From: Pyxidicoccus fallax
GTDB lineage: Bacteria; Myxococcota; Myxococcia; Myxococcales; Myxococcaceae
Reading direction: 5' to 3'
Length of the DNA stretch: 64,000 nucleotides
Assembly: GCF_012933655.1 (NCBI RefSeq)
Contig: NZ_JABBJJ010000015.1
Location: forward strand, 1 to 64,000
Shown here: piece after piece, positions 31,501 to 35,479 of the stretch
Position numbering within the stretch: position 1 is the stretch's first letter
Layout: each line of letters opens with the position of its first letter
Notes under the pieces: model-generated
What the model was told of the DNA's origin: nothing
Database searches by the model: none
What the model saw: only the letters and a program-made list of their open reading frames with translations
Program-made: the position numbers and the translations under genes

Positions 31501-32696
31501 TGGAAGATGGGGTGACGGCTCAAGTCCCGCTCGGGCCGTAGCTCCTCCACGAGCCTTTCGAGCGGCAGCTCCTGGTGGGCGTACGCGGCGAGGCAGACGT
31601 CCTTCGCGCGGCGCAGCAGCTCGCGGAAGGTGGGGGCGCCGTCCAATGGCGTGCGTAGTACCAGCGTGTTGACGAAGTAGCCGATGAGCGGCTCCAGCTC
31701 CGGCACGACGCGGCCCGCGATGGGCGTGCCCACCGCGAAGTCCGTCTGCCCCGAGTACCGGTGCAGCAGCGCCTGGAAGGCGGACAGCAGCGTCATGAAG
31801 AGGGTGGCGCCCTCCTGCTGGCTGACCTGCTTCAGCGCGCGCGTGAGCGGCACGGACAGGGTGAGGTACTCGCGGGCGCCCCGGGCGGTCTGCACCGGAG
31901 GCCGCGGCTTGTCCGTGGGCAGCTCCAGCGGCGGGGGCAGGGGAGTCAGGTGCTCTGTCCAGAACTCCAGCTCGACGCGCAGCCGCTCTCCCCGCAGCCG
32001 CGTGCCCTGCCACACCGCGTAGTCGGAGTACTGGATGGGCAGCGGCGGCAGCACCGCCGGCTGGTGGGTGACCTCGCCGGCGTAGAGCGTCATCAGCTCA
32101 CGCACGAAGACACCCATGGACCAGAGGTCCGTCACCAGGTGATGGATGGTGACGAGCGCCACGTGGTGGCCAGGCCCCAGCCGCAGGACCTTGCCGCGAA
32201 TCAGCGGGCCTCGCGTCAGGTCGAACAGACGCTGCGATTCCTCCCGGGTGCGCCGCACCACCTCCGCGTCCTGCTCGTCCTTCGACAGGCGCGAGAGGTC
32301 CTCCACCGGGACGGGCACACGCAGCTCCGGCAGCACCACCTGCACGGGAGTCCCGTCGCTGTTCGCGGCGAACACGGTGCGCAGCGACTCGTGCCGCTTC
32401 ACCACCTGGTTCACACACCGCTCCAGCAGCGGGATGTCCAGCGTGCCGGTGAACCGCACGGAGGTGTGCACGTTGTACGCGGAGGAGCGGCCCTCCTCGA
32501 GCTGCTCCACCACCCACAGCCGTTGCTGGGAGAAGGAGGCGAGCGCGGAGCCGGTGTCCTCGCGCTTCGGAATGGTGCGCCCCTGGCGCCGCCGGGCCGC
32601 TTCGCGGAGCTGTGCCCGCTTCTCCTTCAGGAGGAACTCGTACAACGCGCGCTGCTTGGGGGAGAGCTTGTCGAGGTGCTTCGAACCGCCGCTCAT
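12762..32696 (-). CDS. Hybrid NRPS-PKS megasynthase, six modules with terminal thioesterase
   Basis: I place the start at the ATG at 32696 (MSGGSKHLDKLSPKQ), with GGAG 8 bases upstream, giving about 6644 residues. An open frame extends to 32882 but adds only low-complexity residues. Domain order with key residues: C (HH185), A, T (Ser1055); C (HH1248), A, T (Ser2120); KS (Cys2354), AT (Ser2800), ACP (Ser3145); C (HH3344), A, T (Ser4208); C (HH4396), A, T (Ser5265); C (HH5454), A, T (Ser6328), TE (Ser6459). All listed active-site residues are present. There are no epimerase, methyltransferase, ketoreductase, dehydratase or loading domains. The product should be a pentapeptide interrupted by one malonate-derived ketide. 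The line starts with a C domain, so it either takes an acyl starter or receives a chain from a synthase elsewhere. No MbtH, phosphopantetheinyl transferase or exporter gene lies nearby. I cannot assign it to a known compound. Confidence 0.95.
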   Translation of the reverse strand: MSGGSKHLDKLSPKQRALYEFLLKEKRAQLREAARRRQGRTIPKREDTGSALASFSQQRLWVVEQLEEGRSSAYNVHTSVRFTGTLDIPLLERCVNQVVKRHESLRTVFAANSDGTPVQVVLPELRVPVPVEDLSRLSKDEQDAEVVRRTREESQRLFDLTRGPLIRGKVLRLGPGHHVALVTIHHLVTDLWSMGVFVRELMTLYAGEVTHQPAVLPPLPIQYSDYAVWQGTRLRGERLRVELEFWTEHLTPLPPPLELPTDKPRPPVQTARGAREYLTLSVPLTRALKQVSQQEGATLFMTLLSAFQALLHRYSGQTDFAVGTPIAGRVVPELEPLIGYFVNTLVLRTPLDGAPTFRELLRRAKDVCLAAYAHQELPLERLVEELRPERDLSRHPIFQVMFGFQNTPLPDLSLPKLRSQYLPVDPGSAKFDLLLELREDPPDEISGWLEYNTDLFEAESIQRLRGHFLTLLGAAAANPDQRLSELSLLPSEEQLRLLMAGSGPRAEFPRDVPMHALFARHAARAPHSVAVEHEGQSLTYAELDARSNQLARHLLSLGLKPEARVGLCVERGLDLVVGLLGILKAGGCYVPLDPAYPRQRLAFMFEDSGVAVVLTQQPLRASLPPHSLPTVCLDSDWPVISREPAEAPADVRVSPDQLAYVLYTSGSTGTPKGVAISHRSIVHLVRDTNYVDLRPDDCMVQVGTPSFDAATFELWGALLNGARLVIIPRDVSLAPEHLARRLAEVKATCALLTTALFNQVAHEQPSAFSAMRHVFFGGEKADPRAVRAVLEAGGPGRLVNLYGPTEVTVCATFQALESLPAGATSVPIGGPLSRMRLYVLDAHGRPVPPGVPGELYIGGDGLARGYLGRPDLTAERFVPDPFSGEAGARLYRTGDTVRWSAEGTLVFVGRVDAQVKVRGFRIEPGEVEAALRQHASVQEAVVLVREDVPGDARLVAYCVPAAPLEVSALRAFLSERLPPHAVPSAFVSLSALPLTPGGKVDRKSLPPPAVSSVAATSGPEAMTATQQRIATLFRELLNVEHVGPHDDFFALGGHSLLATRIVSRLRATFGVELPLRTVFAAPTAARLTEQVEARLHVQGTESGTPALRPVAREGDLPLSFAQQRLWVVDQLQPGSSNYNIGAALQLEGVLDVAALRRALEHLVARHEALRATFALKAGQPVQVIHPHAPWNLPLTDLGTLSPEAREAEARRLATEESTRPFDLATGPLLRTRLLRVGPEQHVLVLVMHHIVSDGWSVGVMIREVVAGYEAFASGKAPVLPPLPVQYVDFAAWQRQWLQGDVLAREVAWWKEQLAGAPPVLDLPVDKPRPSIRSPRGALVPVHLGLELSERLVSLARQEGATPFMVLLAAWQVVLSRYSGQEELLVASFIAGRRQEELEGLVGFFVNTLVLRGRIRPRDSFRELLAGVRDTTLAAFEHQDVPFEKLVEELNVPRDLSRNPLVQVLFTLQNAPGGELKAPGLTLRPLELEHTTAQFDLNLALAESPDGLEGTLEYSTDLFETATVTRMAGHLRTLLEAAVATPERPLGALEMLTPEERHQVLVEWNGVTADYPRDAFLHTLFEQQVDRTPDAPAVVLGEQTLSFRELNARANQLAHHLRALGVGPEVRVGLCLERTPDAIVALMAVWKAGGAFVPLDPSAPVQRRSFVMQDSGASVLLTVQHLADAWRPEVLHLVCLDAEGARLASLPDENLPVVSGGDHLAYVMYTSGSTGTPKGVMVRNGALVNLREGTARALYAGLTGPLRISINAPFFFDISMEQFLHVVDGHCLCLLPEMTRKDPEALLAWIERHRVDVLDGTPAQLTLLLQAGMLERPHVPKLVVSGGEAMDLALWTPLSRTGRTRTVNAYGPTEATVYATTWCVQDSSVSVPVIGRPMVNTWCYVLDDQFRLVPPGVPGELYLAGDGVARGYLGRPALTAERFVPDPFGTEPGARMYRTGDRARWRADGSVEYLGRLDFQVKVRGFRIELGEIETALQAHPAVTDAVVLAREDVPGDKRLVAYVVAAPGSVMDTAALRAHLHQRVPEYMVPSVFVSLPTLPLTPNGKVDRRALPAPTAAASERQGRFEEPARPLEQQLAAIYARELGAERVGVHDHLFEELGGTSLSVVRIATRLREELKRDVPVVWLFEHPTIHALAQHLEREAGGAAAPVPGSRVLPSMGARSGAVAIIGMAGRFPGAASVEEFWRNLREGVESISRFSPEELEHLPELPEGLDLWQHPAFVPAGGVLEGIDRFDHPFFDLSLREAQWMDPQQRLFLQTAWSALEDAGIDPGRAPGDISLYAGAVDSGYADMVRKTLPLDGASHFELNGTATHESLATKTSFKLGLTGESSLVYTACSTGLVAVHMACKDLLAGMSDVALAGATRITVPQRTGYVWQEGMILSPDGHCRAFDAQARGTIAGSAVAAVVLKRLEDAQRDGDSIYAVIRATATNNDGHGKSGFTAPSVQGQTTVITRALARAGVEPKDIGYVEAHGTGTPLGDPIEVTALQRAYGLGEEHRGTIALASLKTNVGHLDTVAGLAGLIKVALSLHHGEIPPSLHFERPNPQIDFGPFFVNTALRPWPRGGKPRRAAVSSFGIGGTNAHAVLEEAPVPRSDESVRARQLVVLSARSPEALETASHQLATHVENRAAELSLSDTAFTQAMGRKAFEYRRAVVAADATELAKQLRKPYTPVRVKEEARRRRVAFVFPGQGAQQVGMGRELYEAEPAFRTHLDACLALLDAPLRARVRVLLQAAPGAKDAETAALLADTRVALPALFSVEYSLARTWMDWGLKPHAILGHSFGEYAAACLAGVLPLEDALKLAVARGELMHRMPPGAMLAVAMSESVVLPMLTGRLEMAAINAPDRCVVAGPVDEVERFQEELKRRDIGAVRMPAPHAFHSADVAPLMPELERVVASLRRSEPTVRYASSVTGTWAKPGALAEPRYWADQMRQPVRFSEAVGALLEEGCSLVLEVGPGQDLTPLVRSCLGQDRERVKALATLRRGGNVTEHGGFLQAVGELWTLGVEVDWSAFYAHEQRRRLHLPTYPFQEKHCWVDAEPAPVVGGHVVHGGMGGTPAGYAPTSVQAAVSARHPAPSVTEGSAGARDGADAPLGDIEARVAAIWRERLGLDFVGRDDNFLEIGGNSLMAAQLLNQLRDTFGVQLPLSALFESPTVAGIAHHLEPLLRRPTEEEHRRPLPEHPEIPRAPKGEPLPLSFAQQRLWYLQQLDPSSVAYNNAPTFRMRGALNPAALQGALDALVRRHEVLRTTYTLTENGAVQVIHPDGGLPMPVEDVPGATPEEREAAMLRRCQEHTTRPFDLERGPVARALLLRLGVEEYVLSLVLHHAVSDGWCALVIGQELPVLYASFVAGQPSPLPELPVQYADFAVWQRQYLEGAVLDGQLGWWKEQLAGVPALELPTDRPRPAVQSSEGDIHRFDWPRELSAPLLALGRREGATPFMVMLALYQVLLGRYAGQEDFAIGTPIAGRTRPEVEGLIGCFVNTLAFRSRLPGASTFRELVGHVRKQALEGYARQDAPFERLIEVLQVPRDLSRSPVFQVMLNVLNTPEADPGHQPVDLSIVEVPTGTAKFDLGLEVWERQDEMSFRLEYSTKLFDRSTVERLTRHLAVLARAVAASPDLPLRLLPLLTEEERRQVLVEWNDTASDYPREACIHHLFEQQAVLRPDSVALEFGDTRLTYAQLDTRANQLAHLMRRNGVGPDALVAVCLERSVELIVSLLAILKAGGAYVPLDASYPAQRLAFMLEDAPPRLLVTSREVRARMPVAEDVPCLYVEELSLDGLPTSAPAVQVEPRHLAYVDFTSGSTGRPKGVAVEHRGVMRLLHGAKYAHLGPEETFLLIAPISFDASTLEVWGPLLFGGRLVVFPPRSPSDLELLAKVLKRHAVTTLHLTSGLFSQVVDLEPEALRAVRQLLTGGDVVSAPHVRRVVEELGIAVTACYGPTESTLFTSTYRMTDAAHVGTSIPIGTPIANTRVYVLDEHLRPVPPGIPGELFIGGDGLARGYLSRPDLTAERFIPHPFGDGERLYRTGDKARWRSDGVLEFLGRIDNQVKVRGYRIELAEVEAALLTHPGVREAVAVVRQDSPGDKRLVAYVTGDAGPLDATELRAHVQSKLPEYMVPSAVVHLGALPLTTHGKVDRKALPAPDVQVTKRGQYVAPRTPAETTLTGIFAQVLGVSRVGVHDNFFELGGHSLLATQVIARVRAAFRTELPLRALFEAPTAATLAERLQAPTATRVPTLVRADRSSAIPLSFSQQRLWFLDQLHPGQALYNIPLALRLSGSLEPSALQRAFDELVRRHESLRTTFRAEGGEPRQVIHPATAWRLPVVELDTLPPAQRQPEASRILTEEAYRPFDLSAGPLMRALLLKLEPAEYVLLVNMHHGISDGWSTGVLVRELAALYDAFRQGRASPLPELPVQYADYAVWQRHWLQGEALRAQIDWWKQLLSGAPTALELPTDKPRPATLTHAGGKVSVHLPVALSQGLEALAQREGVTPYMLLLAGFQALLHRYSGQDDVLVGSPIAGRRHAETEGIIGFFVNTLVLRARFSPQLTFRELLAQVRDTTLGAYEHQDVPFERLVEELQPKRDLSRTPLFQALFALQNAPMPELSLPGLTLRNLELDPDSTKFELSLDLTRTSDGYQGGLVFSTELFERTTAERLMAHFQLLLEKALAAPEAPLSALPLQTATERQQLLVAWNGASANFQGDACLHTLFEQQVCRTPDAPAVQFGTTVLSYALLNTRANQLAHHLRTLGVGPDVTVGLCLERTPEALIALLAVLKAGGAYVPVDPSAPAQRKSFVLQDSGASVLLTVQHLADAWQPEVRHLLLLDTDAARLAALPEHDVPSSARAENLAYVIYTSGSTGTPKGVMVQHRSVLHLHAATARSLYAGLPPGLRLSLNAPLYFDVSVEQLLHLADGHCLCLLSEDTRKDPEALLAWVQQQRIDVLDCTPAQLTPLIQAGLLEAAHVPRMVVCAGEAMDLSLWKTLSRTQRTRAVNAYGPTEATVYATSWSVRDSSVTTPVIGQPLPNTQAYVLDEGLRMAPLGVPGELYLAGEGLARGYLGRPALTAERFVPNPFSTEPGARMYRTGDKARWRADGTLEYLGRLDFQVKVRGFRIELGEVEAALRTHPAVKDVVVLAREDVPGDKRLVAYVVGAESAELAASLRTHARQHLPEYMVPSAFVPLATLPLNANGKVDRKVLPPPEASMPRNDYSEAPRTPTEQTVAELFAQLLRVSRVGAQDSFFELGGHSLLATQLASRIRAAFGTELPLRTLFEAPTVAALAERIQAATAGPRLPELTKARRDGLIPLSFAQQRLWFLDQLQPDSALYNMPVALRLTGTLELPAFQRAFDVLVQRHEVLRTTFHSEGGEPFQVIHPARDGVLQVVDLSGLPDARRQPEVMRIAMEDAQRPFHLAEGPLLRARMVKVEPAEYVLLLNMHHGISDGWSTGVLVREVVTLYEAFRRGLPSHLPELPVQYADYAVWQRDWLQGETLRAQLDWWKQQLSGAPNALELPTDKPRPATLTHAGGNVPVHLSLELSRALDARAQREGVTPYMLLLAAFQAVLHRYSGQDDVLVGSPIAGRRHAQTEDLIGFFVNTLVLRARFSPRLTFHELLAQVRDTTLGAYEHQDVPFEKLVEELQPTRDLGRTPLFQALFVLQNTPDASMALPELTIQGVEVEHTVARFELEFGLRRTSDGYQGGLVFSTELFERTTAERLMAHFQLLLEKALAAPEAPLSALPLQTATERQQLLVEWNGTSADFRRDACLHTLFEQQVRRTPNAPAVQHGDTVLTYAWLNVRANQLANHLRTLGVGPDATVGLCLERTPDAIVALLAVLKAGGAYVPIDPAAPPQRKSFVLQDSGASVLLTVQHLADAWRPEVRHLICLDGGAARFSSLPDGNLPPASSAVNLAYVIYTSGSTGTPKGVMVQHRSVLHLHATTARALYAGLPSGLRLSLNAPLYFDVSVEQLLHLADGHCLCLLSEDMRKDPEALLAWVQQQRIDVLDCTPAQLTLLLQAGLLEAPHVPQMVVCAGEAMDLSLWKALSRTQRTRAVNAYGPTEATVYATTWSVQDSSVTTPVIGQPLPNTQAYVLDEGLRMAPLGVPGELYLAGEGLARGYLGRSALTAERFVPNPFSTEPGARMYRTGDKARWRADGTLEYLGRLDFQVKVRGFRIELGEIETVLRAHPAVKDAVVLAREDVPGDKRLVAYVVTAPGATPESEELATPLRTHARQHLPEYMVPSAFVSLSALPLNANGKVDRKALPAPQALEAPASTYVAPRDSLELTLVRVWEQVLGIQPVGVRSSFFELGGHSLLAVRLMAAMRQATGRHLPLAALFQAPTVEQLAALLRREDSGTHSPLVPFGTASTSTAVPFFCVHAVGGNVLSYAELARLLGTEWPFYGLQARGLDGTTPPLGTVEEMAAEYVKAIRTVQPSGPYFLGGWSMGGVIAYEMARQLRASGEEVAKLVLIDSYVPAVSVAAQPEPDRLQLALMFARDLMGASLTELPIDLAQLAGMAPEAMLEELLRAVAISGALPPGTDTEHVRALFRVFEANLLASRRYEAKATQQRVMLFKATDDAEELPEDGGWKALVGDGLERHLLPGDHYSLLRQPTVRDLAERLREVLKSSR
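13617..16754 (-). other. Module 6 of the megasynthase: C-A-T
   Basis: Approximate residues 5315-6360. The C domain has HHGISDGWS at 5454. The A domain pocket reads D-V-E-D-V-A-A-V-Y, as in module 5, so the last two residues of the product should be the same amino acid. The carrier motif LGGHSL (Ser6328) is in a more diverged T domain that precedes the thioesterase, with LAVRLMAAMRQATGRHLPL. Confidence 0.8.
16797..19919 (-). other. Module 5 of the megasynthase: C-A-T, near-copy of module 6
   Basis: Approximate residues 4260-5300. The C domain has HHGISDGWS at 4396. The A domain has FDVSVEQ and IDVLDCTPAQL segments. Pocket residues read D-V-E-D-V-A-A-V-Y, almost the same as modules 2 and 6, so again an acidic pocket for a probable basic residue. 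Carrier Ser5265. DNA and protein are nearly identical to module 6 over long tracts at a constant offset of 3174 bases. Confidence 0.8.
19977..23084 (-). other. Module 4 of the megasynthase: C-A-T
   Basis: Approximate residues 3205-4240. The C domain has HHAVSDGWC at 3344, with Cys in place of the common Ser after the motif, and accepts from the upstream ACP. The A domain core TSGSTGRPKG lies near residue 3818. Pocket residues read D-A-L-H-L-G-C-L-F, partly like hydroxyphenylglycine-type codes (His278, Leu299, Gly301, Leu330) but not identical. I would only say aromatic or bulky hydrophobic. The carrier motif is LGGHSL with Ser4208. Confidence 0.78.
23157..26159 (-). other. Module 3 of the megasynthase: PKS KS-AT-ACP without reductive domains
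   Basis: Approximate residues 2180-3180. The KS has TACSTG with Cys2354, EAHGTGTPLGDP and KTNVGHLDTVAG, so all three catalytic residues are present. The AT has GHSFGE with Ser2800 and HAFH instead of YASH, the rule-of-thumb signature for malonyl-CoA. A linker and an ACP with IGGNSL (Ser3145) follow directly. No KR, DH, ER, methyltransferase or aminotransferase sequence lies between AT and ACP. The unit should therefore leave a beta-ketone after extending the module 2 aminoacyl chain, giving a gamma-amino-beta-keto acid. Confidence 0.85.
26232..29369 (-). other. Module 2 of the megasynthase: C-A-T, acidic A-domain pocket
   Basis: Approximate residues 1110-2155. The C domain has HHIVSDGWS at 1248. 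The A domain belongs to a distinct subtype with FFFDISMEQ and VDVLDGTPAQL segments. Hand-aligned pocket residues read D-I-E-D-V-G-A-V-Y. Glu at position 239 and Asp at 278 suggest a cationic side chain, for example Lys, Orn, Arg or Dab; this is inference. The carrier motif is LGGTSL, not LGGHSL, with Ser2120. That variant suits a carrier that hands over to a ketosynthase. Confidence 0.75.
29427..32549 (-). other. Module 1 of the megasynthase: C-A-T
   Basis: Approximate residues 50-1090. The C domain has HHLVTDLWS at 185. The A domain core TSGSTGTPKG lies near residue 662. Hand-aligned specificity positions read D-A-F-L-F-G-L-V-C plus the A10 lysine, a hydrophobic pocket that I cannot match to one amino acid. 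The carrier motif is LGGHSL with Ser1055. A helical leader (LSPKQRALYEFLLKEKRAQ) precedes the C domain, as in docking or inter-module linkers. A C domain in first position is typical of lipo-initiation or of a downstream partner protein. Confidence 0.8.
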
Positions 32697-33050
32697 GGAC
32701 GAGGCTCCGAGGTCCCGAGGACCTGGAGCTCCATGGGCCTCGGGTTCCAGCTCTTCGGGTGGGGTCGGGGCCGGATGTGCCGGCCCCGTCAGGGATGGGG
32801 CGCTGGTTCCGCTCCGCCGAGCGGACGACCGGGGCACCTCGGGGCGAACCCGAGGAGAACCGGGTAGCTGGATAAATACCACTTACCCGAAGAGGGAGCG
32901 CGGGCGGCCGACGGTGTTCACCCCGGGTGAACGGGCGGGCCGCGGCGAAGGTGGCCGCTGCCGGGTTGCCCGGGCGCCTCGTTCAATCGGGGACGTCCTC
33001 CGAGTCCGAATCGCCGGGCGGTAGTACTTTGGACGTCCATAGGGGGAAGC
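32697..33050. promoter_or_regulatory. Divergent control region between the megasynthase and a DUF7710-like gene
   Basis: These 354 bases separate the NRPS-PKS start from a plus-strand gene. They hold the operator-like palindrome at 32916-32932, a GGACGTCC palindrome at 33031-33038 and an AGGGGGAAG ribosome binding site at 33041-33049. The first 186 bases next to the NRPS-PKS are an open extension of its frame, but they encode Pro/Ala/Arg-rich sequence and are more likely leader. No confident -35/-10 pair was seen. Confidence 0.45.
32916..32932. promoter_or_regulatory. Palindromic candidate operator
   Basis: GTTCACCCCGGGTGAAC is a perfect 8-bp inverted repeat around one central base. It sits 220 bases from the megasynthase start and 119 bases from the divergent gene start, a usual place for a dimeric repressor or activator site. 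Which protein binds is unknown; no regulator gene adjoins the cluster. Confidence 0.5.
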
Positions 33051-33686
33051 ATGCGTCGCCTGAGGTTCCCGTACGTGATGCCCTACAGTCAGCACGACTG
33101 GGTGGTGTCGTTCGCCGCCAGCCGGGAAACGCTCGCGCCACTGGGAACGGCCGGCTTCATCGAAGAGGACCCCACGCGAACGGCCAGCGGCCGCGAGTTC
33201 TACTGGGCCTTCGAGCGAGACGATGGGTTGCGGTTCGATGTCGTGTGGTACGAGCCCATCGAGTCCGCCGTGGTTCGTGCCGACCCGCCGGACGCGAACC
33301 AGGCCATCGCCGCGCTGCGAAGTCTCGGCGTCGATGCGGACTTCGAGCAGCGACAGCTTCCGGATGAGTTCCAGCCGAAATTGCGTCATGCCCGAGCGGC
33401 CGTCTGGGTGTTCACGGGGAAGGGCGCCACGCAGCCCACGGCGGTCTTCTCCAGGAAGCAGAGCGCTGACAAGTGGCTGGCGAAGACCGGCTACTCGGGC
33501 GTGCTGGTGGCCTATCCGCTCGACTCCTCGCTCCATGAATTCGAGCGGAACTTCGGTAGCCAGGGCCTGCCTCCCCCCAATTCCCCCGAGGCACAAGCGT
33601 TCGTGGGTACCCTCGGCGAGCGTTATGAGTATGTGGATGGCAGGCAGGTCCCGGAGAAGGCTGGATGCCTGGTGCAGCCCCGCTAG
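33051..33686 (+). CDS. Hypothetical protein with DUF7710-like C-terminal part
   Basis: The 211-residue protein starts at the ATG at 33051 right after AGGGGGAAGC. It has no signal peptide or membrane segment. The middle contains VWVFTGKGATQPTAVFSRKQ and DKWLAKTGYSGVLVAYPLD (about residues 116-165). I associate this pattern with the DUF7710 family of uncharacterised bacterial domains. The N-terminal 110 residues (MRRLRFPYVMPYSQHDWVVSF) are not recognised. It is divergent from the megasynthase gene, and its stop codon overlaps that of the GMC oxidoreductase gene (CTAG at 33683-33686), so the two are convergent. There is no evidence that it takes part in the peptide pathway. Confidence 0.6.
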   Translation: MRRLRFPYVMPYSQHDWVVSFAASRETLAPLGTAGFIEEDPTRTASGREFYWAFERDDGLRFDVVWYEPIESAVVRADPPDANQAIAALRSLGVDADFEQRQLPDEFQPKLRHARAAVWVFTGKGATQPTAVFSRKQSADKWLAKTGYSGVLVAYPLDSSLHEFERNFGSQGLPPPNSPEAQAFVGTLGERYEYVDGRQVPEKAGCLVQPR

Positions 33687-35479
33687 CGCATGCGCGCCAC
33701 GGGCAGCCGGGTCGTGGTGGCCGCCGCCTGGGCCGTCTGGGTCTTGGCTGACGGCCCGCTGAGCTTGTCGGCGAGGTGCTGGGCCATGGCCACCATGGCC
33801 ATGGTGGGGTTCCAGGAGCCTCCCGCCGGCCAGAGGCCCCCGCCCGTGACGTAGACGTTGGCGACCCCGCGGGGCCGGTAGTCCAGCCCGACCACCGCCT
33901 CGGCGTCATCGCCAATCCACAAGGTGGACCCCTCGTGCACCAGTCCCGGCACCCGACGCTCCGTGACACCCGGGCGCTCCCGGGTCCACGTGCCCTCGTC
34001 GGGCGTTCCATGCCAGTACTCCACCCGGCTCGCACCCTGGGGAGACAGGGCCAGCTCCAGCATCTGGAACGTCGCTTCGTCCATGGTGTCCCACGTCGCG
34101 CGGTCGGTGTCGTTGGCGAGGACCTGCAGCAGCACGTTCGTCGTCGGGTCCTCCTCTCCATTCAGCCGCAGCCAGTTGTCGCGGTTGCGGAAGTCCAGCT
34201 CGCCCAGGACCGCGCAGACGAAGACGAGGTAGTCCTGGGAGCTCGCGAGCTGGGTGGGCGAGGCCGTGGCCACCACGTCGGGCATGTACCGGGCCGCGCG
34301 CTGCGCGTTCTTCGCGGGGTCCTTGTCGGAGAGCACCGAGAGCTGGACGTGGTACTGCATCCCGCTGCTGGCATTCGTTCCGGCCATGTAGATGGCGGCC
34401 AGCTCCATCTCCGCCAGCTTGTCGCCGAACGGGTAGTCCTTCCTCGGAATCCGGCCCACCACGGAGGTGATGAAGTGCGCCGTGAAGCGGGTGCCGGCGT
34501 TCTTGACCTGCGGGAACGAGTTCAGCAGCAGCGTCGTGGGCGGCAGGGTCCCCATGGCGAGCACCAGCTTCGCGGTGCCCAGGTTGACCACGCCGCGTGA
34601 CGTCTCGAGCGCGGTCGCCACGCCCTCCTGCTGATGGATGCGGGTGACCGTGCAGTCCGTCACGATTTTCAGCGGACTGCCGTTGCCAGCCTTGCTCAGC
34701 GCCTCCTGGCGGGTGGCCAGGTCGAGCAGGGGGGCGGGCGTGGAGAACTTCGCGAAGTCGAGGTTCTCCTGGAGGCCGGCGCCCACGGCGATGGGCGCGG
34801 CCATGGACCGGGTCGCGGAGCCGATGCGCCCCAGATTGGCGGCCAGCATGGCCTGCAGCTTCTTCTGCATGACGCCGTAGATGGGGCGGCGCTTGGAGGT
34901 CTTCTCCAGCATCGCCGCGTCGAGGTCGGTGTCGATCTGGTCCGCGGGGATGACGTTGAGCAGCCGTTCGGCGTCGGCGAAGCGCTCCTCGGCCTCGCGG
35001 ATGATCTCCTCGGGCCAGAACGCCATCTCCTCCCGCGTGGGGCGTGGGCACCAGCTGCTCCACATGATGCTGCGGCCGCCGAAGAACGGCACCATTCCAT
35101 GCTGGAAGCCGATGTTCCCTGGCGGCTGACCGGCGGTCCGGGCGGACAACGTCCATGGGAAGGTCTCGGTCAGTCCTCCCAGGACCTGCTGATAGGGGAT
35201 CGGCAGGTTCTGGAAGTGCTCTGGGAGGAAGAAGGGCCCCCGCTCGATCATCAGGATGCGCGTCCTGGGGTCATGCTTGTAGGCCCGCTCGGCGAAGGCC
35301 AGCCGACAAGGGCCGCTGCCGATGATGATGTAGTCGAACCGCTCGAACTCACGAACCTCCTTCCAGGCTTCCTCCGTGAGGAAGAACACATGGTCCATGA
35401 TCTGCCGCGGCGTCGGAGCCTGAGGGCCCGGCGCCGGAAAGCCATAATTGAAGTTCGGTGACGACGAGACAGCGCTCAT
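33683..35479 (-). CDS. GMC-type FAD-dependent oxidoreductase
   Basis: The 598-residue protein has an N-terminal dinucleotide fold (FDYIIIGSGPCRLAFAERA, residues 48-66) with an acidic residue at the end of the second strand (ILMIERGP). It also has an FFGGRSIMWSSW segment, a middle LVLAMGTLPPTTLLLNS, and the C-terminal GMC signature YVTGGGLWPAGGSWNPTMAMVAMAQHLA with the conserved Asn-Pro region. GMC enzymes oxidise alcohols, sugars or sterol-like substrates with FAD. Here the third glycine of GxGxxG is Arg59, which is unusual. The start at 35479 follows a G-rich stretch. Orientation and distance leave open whether it tailors the neighbouring peptide product; nothing in the sequence shows that it does. 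Confidence 0.82.
   Translation of the reverse strand: MSAVSSSPNFNYGFPAPGPQAPTPRQIMDHVFFLTEEAWKEVREFERFDYIIIGSGPCRLAFAERAYKHDPRTRILMIERGPFFLPEHFQNLPIPYQQVLGGLTETFPWTLSARTAGQPPGNIGFQHGMVPFFGGRSIMWSSWCPRPTREEMAFWPEEIIREAEERFADAERLLNVIPADQIDTDLDAAMLEKTSKRRPIYGVMQKKLQAMLAANLGRIGSATRSMAAPIAVGAGLQENLDFAKFSTPAPLLDLATRQEALSKAGNGSPLKIVTDCTVTRIHQQEGVATALETSRGVVNLGTAKLVLAMGTLPPTTLLLNSFPQVKNAGTRFTAHFITSVVGRIPRKDYPFGDKLAEMELAAIYMAGTNASSGMQYHVQLSVLSDKDPAKNAQRAARYMPDVVATASPTQLASSQDYLVFVCAVLGELDFRNRDNWLRLNGEEDPTTNVLLQVLANDTDRATWDTMDEATFQMLELALSPQGASRVEYWHGTPDEGTWTRERPGVTERRVPGLVHEGSTLWIGDDAEAVVGLDYRPRGVANVYVTGGGLWPAGGSWNPTMAMVAMAQHLADKLSGPSAKTQTAQAAATTTRLPVARMR

Noticed and set aside
32697-32882. 62-residue N-terminal extension of the megasynthase
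   Set aside because: The extension is Pro/Ala/Arg-rich without homology features, and the ATG at 32696 has a suitably placed GGAG and begins a typical leader.
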